From Amanita rubescens (taxonomy: Eukaryota > Basidiomycota > Agaricomycetes > Agaricales > Amanitaceae), in contig WION01000457.1 in the NCBI GenBank assembly GCA_015039365.1, positions 1 through 42,273 on the forward strand: a DNA stretch of 42,273 nucleotides, written 5' to 3'. The first letter of the stretch is position 1. Every line of letters starts with the position of its first letter. Both the position numbers and the translations under genes were made by a program. Shown here piece after piece: positions 20,123 through 32,297 of the stretch. The notes under the pieces are model-generated. The model worked only from the letters and a program-made list of their open reading frames with translations. It searched no databases and was not told where the DNA came from.

Positions 20123-22386
20123 ATGTCCTTTGCTACCTCAAAATTGCGTCCAAGCCACGCAAAGGCTTTCGTGCGCCATCGTTCATCTGCAGCAGTAGCA
20201 GCATGCCTCGTCATCATCTCATCTAGAAGCAAAATCAAGAGTTAGAGAACATGCTAGACATATTAGTCGTTCTACAACCGCAAACGCTACCGTCGCTTCC
20301 TGCTGTGTACGTTCTTCTCTTTCTTCACCCAACATTCTCAATAACACTCGCATAGGAGGCCAAATCCTTCTCATACTTTCCCTCCCGTATCTCTGCCCTC
20401 AACTTCACCAAGCCCCTCTATCCCCGACCATGGACCCCTAGATCACTCCTTCGTCGGCCTCTCAGGCGGCCAAATCTTCCACGAAATGATGCTCAGACAT
20501 GATGTAAAACACATTTTTGGCTATCCCGGCGGTGCCATCCTCCCTGTCTTTGATGCCATTTACCAATCTCCTCACTTTGATTTTGTCCTCCCGCGACATG
20601 AACAAGGTGCAGGGACATATGGCAGAAGGTTACGCCCGCGTATCCGGAAAACCCGGCGTCGTTCTCGTCACCTCCGGCCCAGGCGCGACCAATGTCGTCA
20701 CACCCATGCAAGACTGCCCTCTCAGACGGTGTCCCCCTCATCGTCTTCTGCGGCCAAGTAGCCACCTCCTCCATCGGCTCAGATGCCTTCCAAGAAGCAG
20801 ACGTCGTCGGCATCTCCCGCTCCTGTACAAAATGGAACGTCATGGTCAAGGACATCGCCGAGCTCCCACGCAGAATTAACGAAGCCTTCAAAATCGCTAC
20901 TTCGGGCCGTCCAGGCCCCGTCTTGGTCGACCTCCCAAAAGACGTCACAGCTAGCATTCTCAAAACTCCTCTATCGCGGAAAGCCACCACACCAGGGCAT
21001 CAACCTCGGTTTGCCCAGTAACCCCCTGGCCATGTTGGAGCCACCCTTCGACCCCTCCCTCATCTCGCAAGCCGCGACTCTCATCAACCAATCTCAAAAA
21101 CCGATCATCTACGCAGGCGCGGGTGTCCTTTCCTTCCCCCGCCGGCCCGGTCCTCCTATCCCAACTGGCAGAGCAAGGAAACATACCCGTATGCACGACC
21201 TTGCAAGGTCTCGGGGCGTTCGACGAGACAGCCGACAAAAGTCTACATATGCTCGGTATGCACGGAAGCGCCTACGCCAACCTCGCTATGCAACACGCAG
21301 ACGTGATCATCGCCCTCGGCGCACGTTTCGACGATCGCGTAACTGGAAAAGTCGACACGTTCGCCCCTGCTGCACGAGTAGCCGGTCAACAAGGTCGCGG
21401 AGGGATTATCCATTTTGAAATTATGCCCAAGAATATTAATAAAGTCGTTCAAGCGAATATACCCGTCATGGGTGACGTCGTGTCGAATTTGAGAGCGCTC
21501 GTGCCTGGTATTAGGTTTAACGAGCGTAAGGAGTGGTTTGAGACGATTAGGGGGTGGAAGAAGAGTTATCCGTTTACGTATGATAAGAGCAAGCCTGGGG
21601 AGCCGATGAAGCCTCAGGAGGTGATTGAGGAGATGGATAGATTGTTGAGTGGGAAGAAGGAAGATGTGATTGTCTCGACGGGGGTTGGGCAGCATCAGAT
21701 GTGGGCTGCGCAACATTTTAGGTGGAGGCATCCGAGGTCGATGGTGACCAGTGGTGGATTGGGGGTCAGTCGATTCGATGCGTTTTTTCTTTTGAACTTT
21801 ATCTGATTTGTTTTTTTGACAGACGATGGGATTCGGGCTACCAGCGGCGATTGGAGCCAAGGTGGCTGCACCCAACAAAATCGTTGTAGACGTCGATGGC
21901 GATGCGTCGTTCAGTATGACGGCGATGGAGCTAGCGACGGCTTCTCAGTACGGTATCGGAGTCAAAGTCCTTGTTATGAATAACGAGTTCCAAGGAATGG
22001 TCCTTCAATGGCAAGGTTAGACGCCCTCGTGTTCTTGATTGACTCTTTGCTAACCCGGCGTTTTAGACCTGTTCTACGAACAACGCTACTCCCACACACG
22101 CATGACAAACCCAGACTTTGTCAAGCTCGCCAACGCTATGGGTGTCCACGCTCTGCGATGCTCTCGTGCGGAAGATTTGGGCCAGAAAATGAAAGAGTTT
22201 TTGGAATACGATAATTCCAAACCGGTTTTGTTGGAGTGTGTCGTTGAGAAGAACGAGCATGTGTTCCCTATGGTGAGCGTCGTTTTTGGGGTTGTCCTCG
22301 ACGTTTTAGCTGATTGATGTTTCTTCCAGGTCCCAGCGGGTAAAGCGCTACATGAACAATTGTTGCATCCTTCCTTGAGAAAATGA
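20123..22386 (+). pseudogene. ILV2: Acetolactate synthase catalytic subunit with +1 frameshifts
   Basis: Acetolactate synthase makes acetolactate or acetohydroxybutyrate from pyruvate using ThDP, the first common step of valine, leucine and isoleucine synthesis in mitochondria. An Arg-rich, acid-poor presequence starts at 20123 (MSFATSKLRPSHAKAF). The ThDP-binding start is [20 protein letters not shown], and later blocks are [28 protein letters not shown] and the ThDP/Mg motif [11 protein letters not shown] with NNEFQGMV. Introns lie at 21765-21822, 22016-22066 and 22273-22329; the last exon ends LHPSLRK. The 3' two-thirds is clean. The 5' part changes frame near 20200-20240 and then by single extra bases near 20612, 20715, 20995 and 21130-21137, each at a point where the family's sequence continues without loss. 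Protein conservation is otherwise very high, so this is either very recent decay or sequence error. Convergent with the F-box gene. Confidence 0.8.
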
Positions 22387-22789
22387 TCCCTCGAGCATCT
22401 CAACGCAAAAAGCAGTCTTCAAAGATTGCATCCGTCATACTAACGGACGTCACGCTGCGCATTTCGTATCACATTTACACGTTTTTTTCTTTCCTTGTTT
22501 ATTGGCAGGCAACAAAAGACTACTTTAGGATATTTAATATATACAAGTAGTATTAGACGTAGGTGAGAAAGAGAAGAATCGCTCGAGAGAAGAGTGGAAT
22601 ATAAAATGTAATATACCTTGGGTTTTCCATACGTTTGCGAGTTATATAGCAATGTAGGCACTAGTATTCGGAGCTTTGGAGGCATGTGGCGGGCCTTGAC
22701 CAGAAAATGTGCTGAGGCGGATTGTAGAGTATCAACACCGTTCATGTTCTTAACTAAACCAGATTTATTATTAGCGTATGCTAGTGTAA
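22387..22789. terminator. Convergent 3' region of ILV2 and F-box genes
   Basis: About 400 bp between two converging stop codons, AT-rich. It probably holds both polyadenylation regions; no single signal stands out and no gene is seen. Confidence 0.35.
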
Positions 22790-24274
22790 TTAAAATTTCA
22801 AGGTAATATTGATGCCTGCCTCCTTCAACTTTGCAATAACCTCGTCAGACTCTCGTTGTTCATTTCCGCCACGCTTGGTATGAACTGTTACGTCCTTTAT
22901 AATAGTCATATCTTCTCTCCAGCTACGACTATTTCCAATCAACGCATTGACTGTTTTCATGCGTGTTTCCACCATGCGAACCACCTCATTGACATCACAA
23001 TCGATATTGCCGAGGTTCAAGTTTGTGAGAAATCGTCCAAGAGTGCCACTTGATATACCAATGATAGCTGCATCGTCCAATATAGCATCACGTTTAACTG
23101 AAAGCGTGCGGAGCATAGGTGCATTCCGTAAAATAGAAGAGGTTGATAGCGGAAAATTGAAGAGTTTGATTTCTTCAAGTCCTTGCATATTATATTGTTG
23201 CTTAATAATCTCGAAGGTTTCGAATGCCCAGGGGCCATATACATGTAGCTCGAGATTGACGAGGGAAGGACATGTGAAACTGCGCAGAATCACATTAAGA
23301 TCTGTGCTCTCTTCCACGTCCTCTTCAATTGTCAGGCAGAAATCCCGTAAAGAAGGCATGGTTAACTCCTGTAACGTGTCGATTTGAAACTTCTCTAACC
23401 CGAACTTGAGCACTTGCAGGTTTGGAGTCTGGTGCAAGATTTCGACAACGGGGTCCACAAAATTGTAGAAGCCGATATGCAGGGATTGTAGCTGGCTCCA
23501 TGGAAAAGTTGGCGAGAGTTTATCAAGCCAGATATCTAACTCGTCACCGTAAATCGTCAGAGATCGAAGCCGGGTGATAAGATGGTGCGGATCATTCATG
23601 TTTATGTTCAGGTCGTCGTCGGAAAGTGTGAGGCAGAGGCTCAAGTCCATTAGATCCGATAAACTGGCCTCGGAAAACGTTGATAATTCCACCAACTCTC
23701 TATAGGTTAGGGAAAGATGGAGCCTCTTGACACGAAAGGGCAGAAGAATCGTCTGCAACACGCTGGCAATTTCATCGCTGTATAAGAGCGAGATACCAAA
23801 ACGTATTGACAGCCTAACCGGGAGCGTCCCAGCCCGCATAAGCCATCGCTGCCAATGACGAAGGTAGACAGCTTCGACAAAATTTATCCTCGGCGGATAT
23901 ATAAGGTGGGCATTGCTCCATAGCTCGAATGTGTGAAGTGCCACTCTTCGCCAATGTGAACACACGTGCGATATGGCAAGTTGTGGAGGGGGATCCATGA
24001 GTCTGGGGATAGGAAAATGCACAGGTCCATAATCTTGCGCAACTAGAATGAATATGCGACTGAGGACTTCGTTCGGAAGACGATTGTGATTGTGAGATGA
24101 AACCACGATGCCTAGGCGAACAAGGTCTTCTTCAATTCCTTTCCTTTTTTCAACGAGCAGCTCGATTTCTCGGTCGATGCATTTCAAAATCTCCCGCTTC
24201 TGGATCATGACATCACGAATGGCGGCCACGTGAGAGTCCTTTTGGGGGTTTTCTCCACCATTGAAGAAGCCCAT
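22790..24274 (-). CDS. F-box-like / leucine-rich-repeat protein
   Basis: A single-exon frame of 494 aa from ATG at 24274. Residues about 16-55 are charged and helical, likely a coiled coil (REIELLVEKRKGIEEDL). They are followed by an F-box-like domain at about 64-120 (NRLPNEVLSRIFILVAQ ... SHVCSHWRRVAL) and irregular leucine-rich repeats to the end. Such proteins link substrates to the SCF ubiquitin ligase through Skp1; agaricomycetes carry very large families of unknown substrates. No lesions are seen. It differs clearly from the F-box group at the right edge, so it is not a local duplicate. Confidence 0.85.
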   Translation of the reverse strand: MGFFNGGENPQKDSHVAAIRDVMIQKREILKCIDREIELLVEKRKGIEEDLVRLGIVVSSHNHNRLPNEVLSRIFILVAQDYGPVHFPIPRLMDPPPQLAISHVCSHWRRVALHTFELWSNAHLIYPPRINFVEAVYLRHWQRWLMRAGTLPVRLSIRFGISLLYSDEIASVLQTILLPFRVKRLHLSLTYRELVELSTFSEASLSDLMDLSLCLTLSDDDLNINMNDPHHLITRLRSLTIYGDELDIWLDKLSPTFPWSQLQSLHIGFYNFVDPVVEILHQTPNLQVLKFGLEKFQIDTLQELTMPSLRDFCLTIEEDVEESTDLNVILRSFTCPSLVNLELHVYGPWAFETFEIIKQQYNMQGLEEIKLFNFPLSTSSILRNAPMLRTLSVKRDAILDDAAIIGISSGTLGRFLTNLNLGNIDCDVNEVVRMVETRMKTVNALIGNSRSWREDMTIIKDVTVHTKRGGNEQRESDEVIAKLKEAGINITLKF

Positions 24275-25217
24275 CTACTATGTGCGAGTCGGATGTTTCC
24301 TTCGAGCAAGGAAGCTTACCGCAATTTCAAGTGGTAACTCGAATTTGGCCACGCGACAGTCGCGACTGTGACTGTGGCTGTGACGTGATCAAAGACCATT
24401 GCAACCCGGACGTTCATACGGCAAGAGAAGAACGGCATAGCTTCGCCCTTCAGACCATGTCCGAGCGCGTCTGGCACCAACTCTTTGGCGAGAAGGAAAC
24501 ATGCAGGGATTGACGATTGCAACCTTCCGGTGTAACATCACCACGCTGTGTTGACTATCGGTCAGTAATGCAATAAAAATGTTCTGGTATGCAGAACGTG
24601 CTTGAATTTCTGTGAGGCATGTATTTCCGTCCTCCGCTCTCGTGCTAGATTGAAACTCAGTTATCTCAGATAGGCTCAGCGCGCAATGGCCTCTACCTTC
24701 TAAGACCACCCCATGTAGGAATATCTTCTGGTTAAAACTTTCCTTGAGTTAATGTCGTTGTAGGCATGTCTAACCCTGGTAGGACAGCGGAGCGGACGAC
24801 TCGAAGGAGAACTTAAGGATATAATCATTGTCGGGAAACAGCCTCGAGGTACAATTCATGCGTTAGTCCTCGACGCATAATGTGATACCACTAATATAAA
24901 TGGTATATCTTCGTCGCGTGCCTCAAATTCCTTATATATATTCTCTCTCAGGGCCGTCGCTTATCTCTGACTGAATATATCTCAACACAAAGCCTCACTT
25001 TGGGAAAGAACCATGTTCTGGGCCCTGAATCGAGTGCGGCCAGATGCAGCTGTCAAATGAACGATGCAAATTCCAGAACAGAATGCGTATTCCCCATCCT
25101 GACTACAATTCTACGCACGATCTAACGTTTTGGCAATACAACCACCCCTTGTACCTGCCAAATTGCTGAGTTCAGTGTGCCCTGACACGTTCCCCTGGTT
25201 CACGTAACACCAAAAGT
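24275..25217. other. Intergenic, F-box to trefoil gene
   Basis: No credible exon chain was found. The last part belongs to the promoter of the gene starting at 25289. Confidence 0.4.
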
Positions 25218-25225
25218 TATAAAAG
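25218..25225 (+). promoter_or_regulatory. TATA box of the small trefoil-like gene
   Basis: TATAAAAG lies 71 nt before the ATG at 25289, at the expected distance for a strong regulated fungal promoter. A CA/CT-rich leader follows. Confidence 0.6.
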
Positions 25226-25288
25226 GGAGCGAGCCCTCGATAGCTGCTATCCTCAGCACTTTGAACTCCAGAGCTTGCTTAATCTACG

Positions 25289-25914
25289 ATGTCTTACGGT
25301 TACCAGATACAAAGCATTCACACCAAACAGTGGCTCATGTCTGAACCCGCCGGCCCCGAAATCCGCGTCACGACCAAGGCCAAATTCATCGACATTCGTG
25401 TATGTACATCCCTTACTATGATATTACCTTTAACCAACATATTGAAGCCCTTTTTCATTGTCCCTGAACCCCACTTTTCTGGAACTACTACCTGTATCAT
25501 CAAAGACGGTAGAAACGGGTCGATGTGCATCAGGCCTGGACCCTTAAAAGAAGTACGTTACATGTTCTACTGCGGTCGGCGACTCATATGCTAAATATAA
25601 TACTAAGCATATCGTATGGGGCAAGCAGCCTTATGAATGGCAGGTCGCTCCCAAAGGTAGAAATGACTACGAGTGAGCTAGAAGTAAATGTCATGACGAT
25701 AAGATACCTGACGTGGCACAGAATCTATCCCGCTCATGAAGATTTGTACTGGTATCAGAAGACCAGTACTGAGCCTTTTGTACGTGCTTTTTTCGATGTC
25801 GAAGGAATATGAGAATGATTTACGTTTTCTATGATTTAGGTTGGTCTTGCTGATCGCGAAAGCCTCCGCGGGAACAACTCCGGTGTCTTCAAACTAATAG
25901 CTATCGATGATTGA
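25289..25914 (+). CDS. Small beta-trefoil-like protein, possibly an I66-type protease inhibitor or lectin
   Basis: Five exons: 25289-25399, 25448-25552, 25608-25672, 25722-25779 and 25840-25914. They join in frame to 137 aa with no lesion. There is no signal peptide. The protein opens MSYGYQIQSIHTKQWLMSEP and has WGKQPYEWQVAPKG and EDLYWYQKTSTEPF, ending GVFKLIAIDD. The spacing of 'xxWxVxP' and 'LYW' blocks resembles the three-fold pattern of mushroom beta-trefoil proteins (clitocypin/cospin-type inhibitors, ricin-B-like lectins), which act in cytosolic defence against grazers. This family call is by resemblance only. It has a strong TATA promoter and very short exons. It could also be an unrelated small beta protein. 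Confidence 0.6.
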
Positions 25915-26276
25915 GTAGTTCTCAGAATTATATAGCTTGTACCATAAAGGATGACGCGCACAACATGATGGGGGAAGGAGTGATGATTATGCAATTTATG
26001 CCATAGTGGTCGGACCTGACGCCGCTCAAACTTCCTGAGCTTGACCTGGATGCCATTGACAGATTACACTCGGGCGCCATCCATGCACCATGGGTTCTCC
26101 ACGGTTCGATTTGAAGGATCTTACGAGTCTGCAAGAGTTGGGCCACAGTACCCGAGGGAGCGTCTGAAGGTTCAACGTCTAGCTTACAAGATGTAGATTA
26201 TTCGAAAAAATACATTTATGCACAAATAGTGTATCTGTCATTGTTCATCTCGTACTTTTTTCCGCTTGACCTTTTG
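25915..26276. other. Intergenic, trefoil gene to SAPS gene (convergent)
   Basis: Two convergent 3' ends. Nothing recognisable apart from likely 3' untranslated sequence. Confidence 0.4.
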
Positions 26277-29200
26277 TCATGCACTCCCAGCCAGATCCAT
26301 TCCAGGACTTGGATTCGGACTGCCATCTTCCGCAAATGTCCAGCTCCCCGTCGTTGCGGTGGGGGTAAGCGTGAACTCTCCCTCTCCTCTATTCACGCCT
26401 GCACCTGCACCCGCACCTCCGCCCCGACCGACCACCTCGACATGAACTCCAACCCTATTCCAGTTCCCATGGTCATGGTCATGTTCATCTTGTCCATCAC
26501 CATCGTAATCACCAAAACCGTCAGCATCAGCACTGTGAAACTCGCCAAAATCACCAAAGTCGCCAAACGAACCGTCTCCGTCATCCGAGAAGGAAGACGA
26601 GAAGCCGAATGGGTCTTCACCATCCATTCCGCCAACAACTGCAACACTGGCGGAACCGACATCGGCAACTGGGCCGCCTGGGTGACGAACGTGCAGGCCA
26701 CTACCGAATACCACCTCGTTACCCTGGTTAGCAGCGGCGTGTGCGTCCGAGAAAGGGCCGAATCCCCCCTCATCGTCCTGAATATGAGCAGAACGAGATT
26801 CGTGAGTAAGAAGAGGAAGAGGGCGCATGTACACGTACATCGTCGTTTACATTGAACGGGGAGCCCTGAGCCCGAGCACGAACATGTCCAGCACCCACGC
26901 TACTAGCACCTGACGCAGGTATCGTCAGGCCACGCGCTGTGGTAAATGAAGATTTGATGCCTGTAGGGTCAAACGAATCCTATGAAAGAGTCAACATCAA
27001 GAAACTGAGAAAAGATAGAAAACTCACGTCAAACCGTGCATCAACGCTGCTCAGCGGTCTCCGCTCCACCCCACTCAATGGACCCATAGCCAAAGAATGC
27101 CTCGTGGTTGTTATTGGAGGAACCGGTGAAAGAGTACTACTACTCTGAGGAGCAGCAGCCACCCCCAATCCGAACGTAGACTGGGATAACCACCCGCCGA
27201 CTTCTTCATCTTCATCGTCAGAGCTGGAGGACCCTCCGCCATACGACACTTCAGATGAATGCATCTCTTGAGCCAGGTACGACGCGAACTGTTTCTAATC
27301 AGAACGTGTCTCACTCAACGTTTCGAACACTTACCCTCGGAGCGCTGCTATTTCCTTCTTCCTCTTCTTCCTCCGGTACGTCTCCATAGCCAGCCGGACC
27401 TGGCAAAGAACCAAAATCCGCCGTACTAACTCTCGGCGGGTGCCCACTGCCTAACCGCTTATTAAACTCAGTCTTGACCTCGTTCCCCGGTGTCATCCCC
27501 AAAGTGCTATTGTTGATTGTGGCGGCGGCGGCGGCGGTACTCCCAGCCAATCCGAATCCATGACCGGAACCCAATGAACGAGCGCCGTGACCAACTCCTC
27601 CAATCCCACCTCCAGCCATCTCCGTCGTCGTCGTCGCCGCTGCAGCAGCAGCATTAAACCCATCTGAATCGTCTTCGTCGACTTGCCATTTTGAAAACGC
27701 GCGTTGAGTAGTACCAGTCACAGCCGGTTTACCACCGCCGAGCATACTCGAATCCCGCTCTTTGGTCTCGTTATACCGCCCTTTCACATATTCTTCCCAT
27801 TCGGGTACAGGTGCATACTTGATCAGGGCTTCGCGGAGATCTGGAGGATATCGTTCGAGCGTGACGAGCACGTCTTCTGCGATGAGCGTTAGGTGGCCCA
27901 TGTAGCCTAACCGGACGCCTTTTGGCTTGAAGCTGTAAACATACTTATGTAAGATAATGGAATTCTTGAGGAAAATGAAGCGAGAGTCTCACCTTTCGAC
28001 GTCATTTACTTTTTGGCCTTGGACGATCTGGTGCATGATCCTCGCGTCGCGGAAGAGCGCTATGGCCAACTCGCGGTTAAGCCCACTAGACACATTTCCA
28101 GTCAAGATTTGGTGTACAAGGTCGTATACGGCGCTATGTAGAAAGTTGTTCCATGGAAAATCGAAAAAGAGGTCCTATACCCCAATGTCGTAAGCACGCA
28201 GGGCAGAACGTGTCAAAACAAAAAAATCCCACCAGAAACGTGGTCAAGACGTTCAAGTCAATAAAACACCGTTTGAGCTTCTCCCCAATGCAGAGTTTTG
28301 TTTCTCGGACGAGTGATAGCGTCCTCCGCGAACTTCTCCGAGACCCGTGGAATCTTGATTGCGAAGGCGAGAGATCTTGAGAACGTGACGCCGTTCTTGA
28401 CAATGGCGTGCCTGGAGACGTCCTTTCAGGCGGAGGCGGGCTAAAAGGGTTTTCAGGGGGAGGAGACATCGAGGAAGAAGCAGAGGAAGGAGGGAGTGGT
28501 GTTGGTTCCTGGGCAGGAGACATTGACTGAGGTTCATCAAACATGGCAATTTCTTCCATTGCGTCTTCATCTGAGCTTCCAGGCTCGTCGTCGCTACTCA
28601 TTTCTTCGTCCGAGGAGAAATTGGGAGAGGCAGAGGAACGTGAAGCTCCGTGAACAGGCAGCTCCAAAGCAGGTTCCACCTCGTCTTGTATCGTCTCAAT
28701 TGGCTCCCGTTCCCGATCACCTATCTGGTTAAGGGAGATAACTTGCGCGAGTCCTTCAAGTGCAGCGAGGCCGCCCCGCAACCGACCCTGTTCGTCATAC
28801 AATCCGTCGTACTCCGATGGCCGGTTCAGCACCGACATGTTCGAACAATGCAATAACTCTGCAAACAGTTCGCATATCCGATACCGTTCCAGCGTAAGTG
28901 GAGTGATTTGACCAACGGTCGTTGAGACAGGACCAGTCTACGACGAGTTGAGTGAAAAAAAGTACGAAGCAACAACAGGGAAAACGCACCAGGGATCTCG
29001 GCGACCCCAACAACCGTTGTAGCTCCCCCATCCGCTCACACATGATCTCCAACAGCGGCCCAAAATGGACCACACCCATCCGGTCCACCATCTCTTGCAT
29101 AGCATGCTCTAGCTCTTCTCTTCCATCTTCCGATTGCGTTTGTAAATGCTGTTGAATCTGTATCAGCCGATTCCGTACAGTATGGAACAGATAAGGCTCG

Positions 29201-30367
29201 TAATAGTCCGAGTTATTTTTTCTGATGAGCTCAATGACGATGGAGATGGATTGTGCGACAGATGACGTGGCAGATTCCAGAGTAGGTAGAGTTGGGTTTT
29301 CCAGCTCTTCAGCGTCTTCAGGCGCGACGTTGTGCCCTGGACTGAAATCGTACAATATGTATGACATGAGCTTCGACACGCTTTCTTTCTGGGCGAGTTC
29401 GCGAGCAAAGCGGTTGGAAGGTGGTCCGTTTTGAAGGTCTTCGGTTATGCCTGCGGCGGGTGAAGGGGTTGCCATTGCAATTATGTTTTTGATGAGTTCC
29501 GCCACGATCGTGTGCACGTCGGAGGTGTGTTGGGGCGCTAAGAAGTCTATCAGCCGTGGAATGAAGTTTTGGGATGATAACCACTGTTTTTGTCATATTT
29601 AGCAAGTATTTTGCATGAGGAACGTAGTACGCACTTCAAGGGTGCCAGCACCCTCGGGAAGCTCGTCCAATTGGATCATCCGAATCAACAAGTCTACAAA
29701 CGGCGGCATCTCAATATGCCGCAAGAAGCTTTCGACGACAGAAGGTTGTGATTTGATAAATGCCAGCATCTGAGGAAAAAAAAACATTTTCGAACCTCAA
29801 CGGCTGGAGAACAGAGAAAAGGCACCTCTGTAGGCTTTTTGCTCAAAAAGACAGAGTTGATTTTTGCGAAATGAGAGGCCATGACCATACGTGTTTTCAT
29901 GTCTTCGGCGGAGCGGTCGAGCACGGTCTCCCAGAAGGGTTCGAGAACCTGGTTTTGCTCGTTCACGCATGTCTCGACGATGGACCATATTTCGCTGCAC
30001 AGCACTTCCGTAGCCACGTAAGGATACCTTGAGACGAACCGAGTAAGAAAAAAAACAGAGAGAATCGTAAAAAAAGTGACGGACTTGAAGCGACCCCGCT
30101 CTTCACCCTCAATCTGGCCGGTCACATACCCAAACAATCTCTGAAGCACGTTCACCCGCTGGAAATAGTCTATAAGTCTTGTATTCTGGGCTTTGCACTC
30201 TTGCAGTAAGTCATCTTCGTCTAGAATGGCTTCGAGAGACACGTCCTCCTTATCGAGCAGACTGTCTATGGCGGAACCATTGTGAAAGCCGAATCTGTGG
30301 CAAAATGACCGCCGAAACTGAGCAATAAAGTTCGGAGGAGGTTTATGCTAGACTACCTCCAGAACAT
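26277..30367 (-). CDS. SAPS-family regulatory subunit of Sit4/PP6-type phosphatase
   Basis: Eleven exons: 30367-30357, 30294-30085, 30027-29826, 29769-29635, 29583-28990, 28937-28233, 28174-27993, 27932-27335, 27288-27028, 26979-26839 and 26777-26277. The summed 3540 nt give 1179 aa with every junction in phase. The first coding exon is only 11 nt (ATG TTC TGG AG) and yields MFWRFGFHNGSAID. Family landmarks are LEAILDEDDLLQECKAQN, LFGYVTGQIEGEE, YPYVATEVLCSEIWSI, LERYRICELFAELLHCSN, LDLFFDFPWNNFLH and FKPKGVRLGYMGHL. Acidic and Ser-rich linkers follow, then a Gly/Asp-rich tail (DGDGSFGDFGDFGEF). SAPS proteins (yeast Sap185/Sap190, human PP6R) bind the catalytic subunit of Sit4/PP6 and steer it in cell-cycle and nutrient control. 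Only 142 bp separate it from the AP-2 mu stop. No lesions. Confidence 0.95.
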
Positions 30368-30509
30368 GAGGTCTAAGATTCGGTTTCGGGGAGGCGACGG
30401 ACGGAGGCGGTGGGAGGCTGGAGCAGAGCACTAGTAGCGGATCCGGTCAAGTAGCCGGTAATTGTATACTACTACAAGTAATTACATCCGAATTCTACGC
30501 TAACATTCC

Positions 30510-32297
30510 TCAGAACTACAAAATCTCAGCATTACGCTCGCCAATCTGAACTAACACACTTACCCGAATCTGATACGACCCGCTCGCTTTCGTCAGATAT
30601 CGCACCCACTTGATGCTCTGGTAGTTGGTTTTCTCAAACACTTTCAAGAACCTCACTATCAGCCCAGACGCCGTAAACATCAACACTTGGAAATCAACGT
30701 CAATGGGCGGCCTTGCCCACACTTGTCGGTGCGTTGTGCTCGTCAGATCCGCTGCAAGGTTGAATCCACATTCTTGTCCTCCCTGGAGACGGGGTATCCT
30801 GAACGGGCGCTAAGTCCTACAGTTCTGAACAAACCATAAACAAACGTACTTCCATATAACAACATTCTCGTCAGGAACGTATTTGGCCTTGCCAGTAACG
30901 ACTTTACAATCCACAGTGGTGGTGTTCAACGGCGTGGGTATCCGCAAGACAACGTCAGTCGCATATAGTTTGTTGTTAAAGTTAGCCTTGACAACGATTG
31001 CATACGAAACTTGAGTTGTTCCGATTTCATGAATGGTGGGAATAACACGTAATGGTAGCTTAACATTGGAAGTGCATCGATAACTGGAATGAATCAATAA
31101 AAATCTTGATTACCGGTCTGATGGGAATATACACACCGCATAAGCTCAAACTCCCCGTCGGGCGGGATAAAGCTAATGGTACGAGTTGCGTCGAAATCGT
31201 GCAACCGCACGCACTGATGGAACTGGCAATCGTCCAGTTGGACAGCGTCACCCGCACCAGGACCGTTCTTGTCTATCACGAGTTTGTCGTTCAAGCCAAA
31301 CTTGCACTCGGGCGAACCAGACAAATAAGCCCGCATTTGAATATGGCCATCCACGTCGGCGCGTAAAACGCTACCTGGCGATGATCAGATTGAGACGTTA
31401 TCCAAAAAAAGCCGAGTTGTTACCTTTCGCGCTCATACTCAGGTTTACCGTCTCCACGACATCCACAAACGCCTCGTTCTTCTTGTACTTGACATCCCCT
31501 CTCCTCCAACTCGTCGCACCCGTAGCTTGGACAGTAATCTTCGCTGACTCTTCCTATTCTTTGCTCAGCACGACGTAGCGAGTAAATAAGATGCACTGAC
31601 AGCTGCAATGGCAGAAGAAACTATGCTTTCCGTGGTGATATACGTTTTCAGAGTGTCTATCTCGCTGTTTTGAGGGTATCCAAAATCAAGAATTTCTGTA
31701 GTTTTTTCGTTCACTAATGTATTTTTGCCAATTGTAGAGCACACGTACCATCGATTAACTCGTATATTAGAACAAAATTGTTCTTGACCGCTTCTTCATC
31801 AATCTTTCCAAAGTAGGACTTGGCGATGTTGATAAACCGGTAGCAATACTCAAACACAAGAGCTGCATTAGCGTTTGTCCTACGACTCGTTAGCACGCAT
31901 AACGTAGAATAAATGAGACGTACTTTGTAACAGCGACCACATACAGGTTGTTCACCCTCACATGAAAAAAGCTCGTTGAACCAAGTGTTATAATAGGTGA
32001 CCTAACGTCACTATTCGAGACGACTTGTATTCTGAATACATCGGCAATTGACCTTCTAAAAGCAAATCATCATTAGCGCGTAGCTTGAAAAAACACAGCG
32101 TTCTGATCACACTTAAAGTCGGTCCGATACAGTCGTGAGATTAGAACCTAGAGTCAAGAGTATATAAGAATCAAGACCGTAGACTTTTTCGTTGAATTTA
32201 CGAACCTCTCCCTTTAGATTAAAAATGAAAAAAGCCTAGCAAAGCAGGAATGAGCACAGAACTGAGCTACAGAACGAAAGTTACGCACGGATATCAT
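30510..32297 (-). CDS. AP-2 clathrin adaptor complex, mu subunit
   Basis: Eleven coding exons: 32297-32289, 32235-32206, 32147-32113, 32055-31924, 31879-31749, 31695-31601, 31553-31424, 31374-31137, 31083-30850, 30798-30564 and 30515-30510. They total 1275 nt, giving 424 aa. The first exon is 9 nt (ATG ATA TCC) and the last 6 nt (TTC TGA), so the protein starts [20 protein letters not shown] and ends GSYQIRF. An N-terminal longin-like domain (1-140) is followed by a linker with [11 protein letters not shown], where T155 aligns with the AAK1-phosphorylated Thr156 of human AP2M1. The mu-homology domain has [37 protein letters not shown] and [13 protein letters not shown]. It binds Yxx-phi cargo and PIP2 during endocytosis. 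AP-1 mu is less likely, because [14 protein letters not shown] and NxxLSMSAKG are AP-2-type. Confidence 0.95.

Noticed and set aside
24389..24709. Minus-strand frame of 106 codons upstream of the F-box gene
   Set aside because: No recognisable motif and it overlaps other equally long random frames; no promoter or splice evidence.
26229..26855. Plus-strand open frame of 208 codons
   Set aside because: It lies antisense to the last exon of the SAPS gene, whose Gly/Asp-rich codons leave the other strand open by composition.
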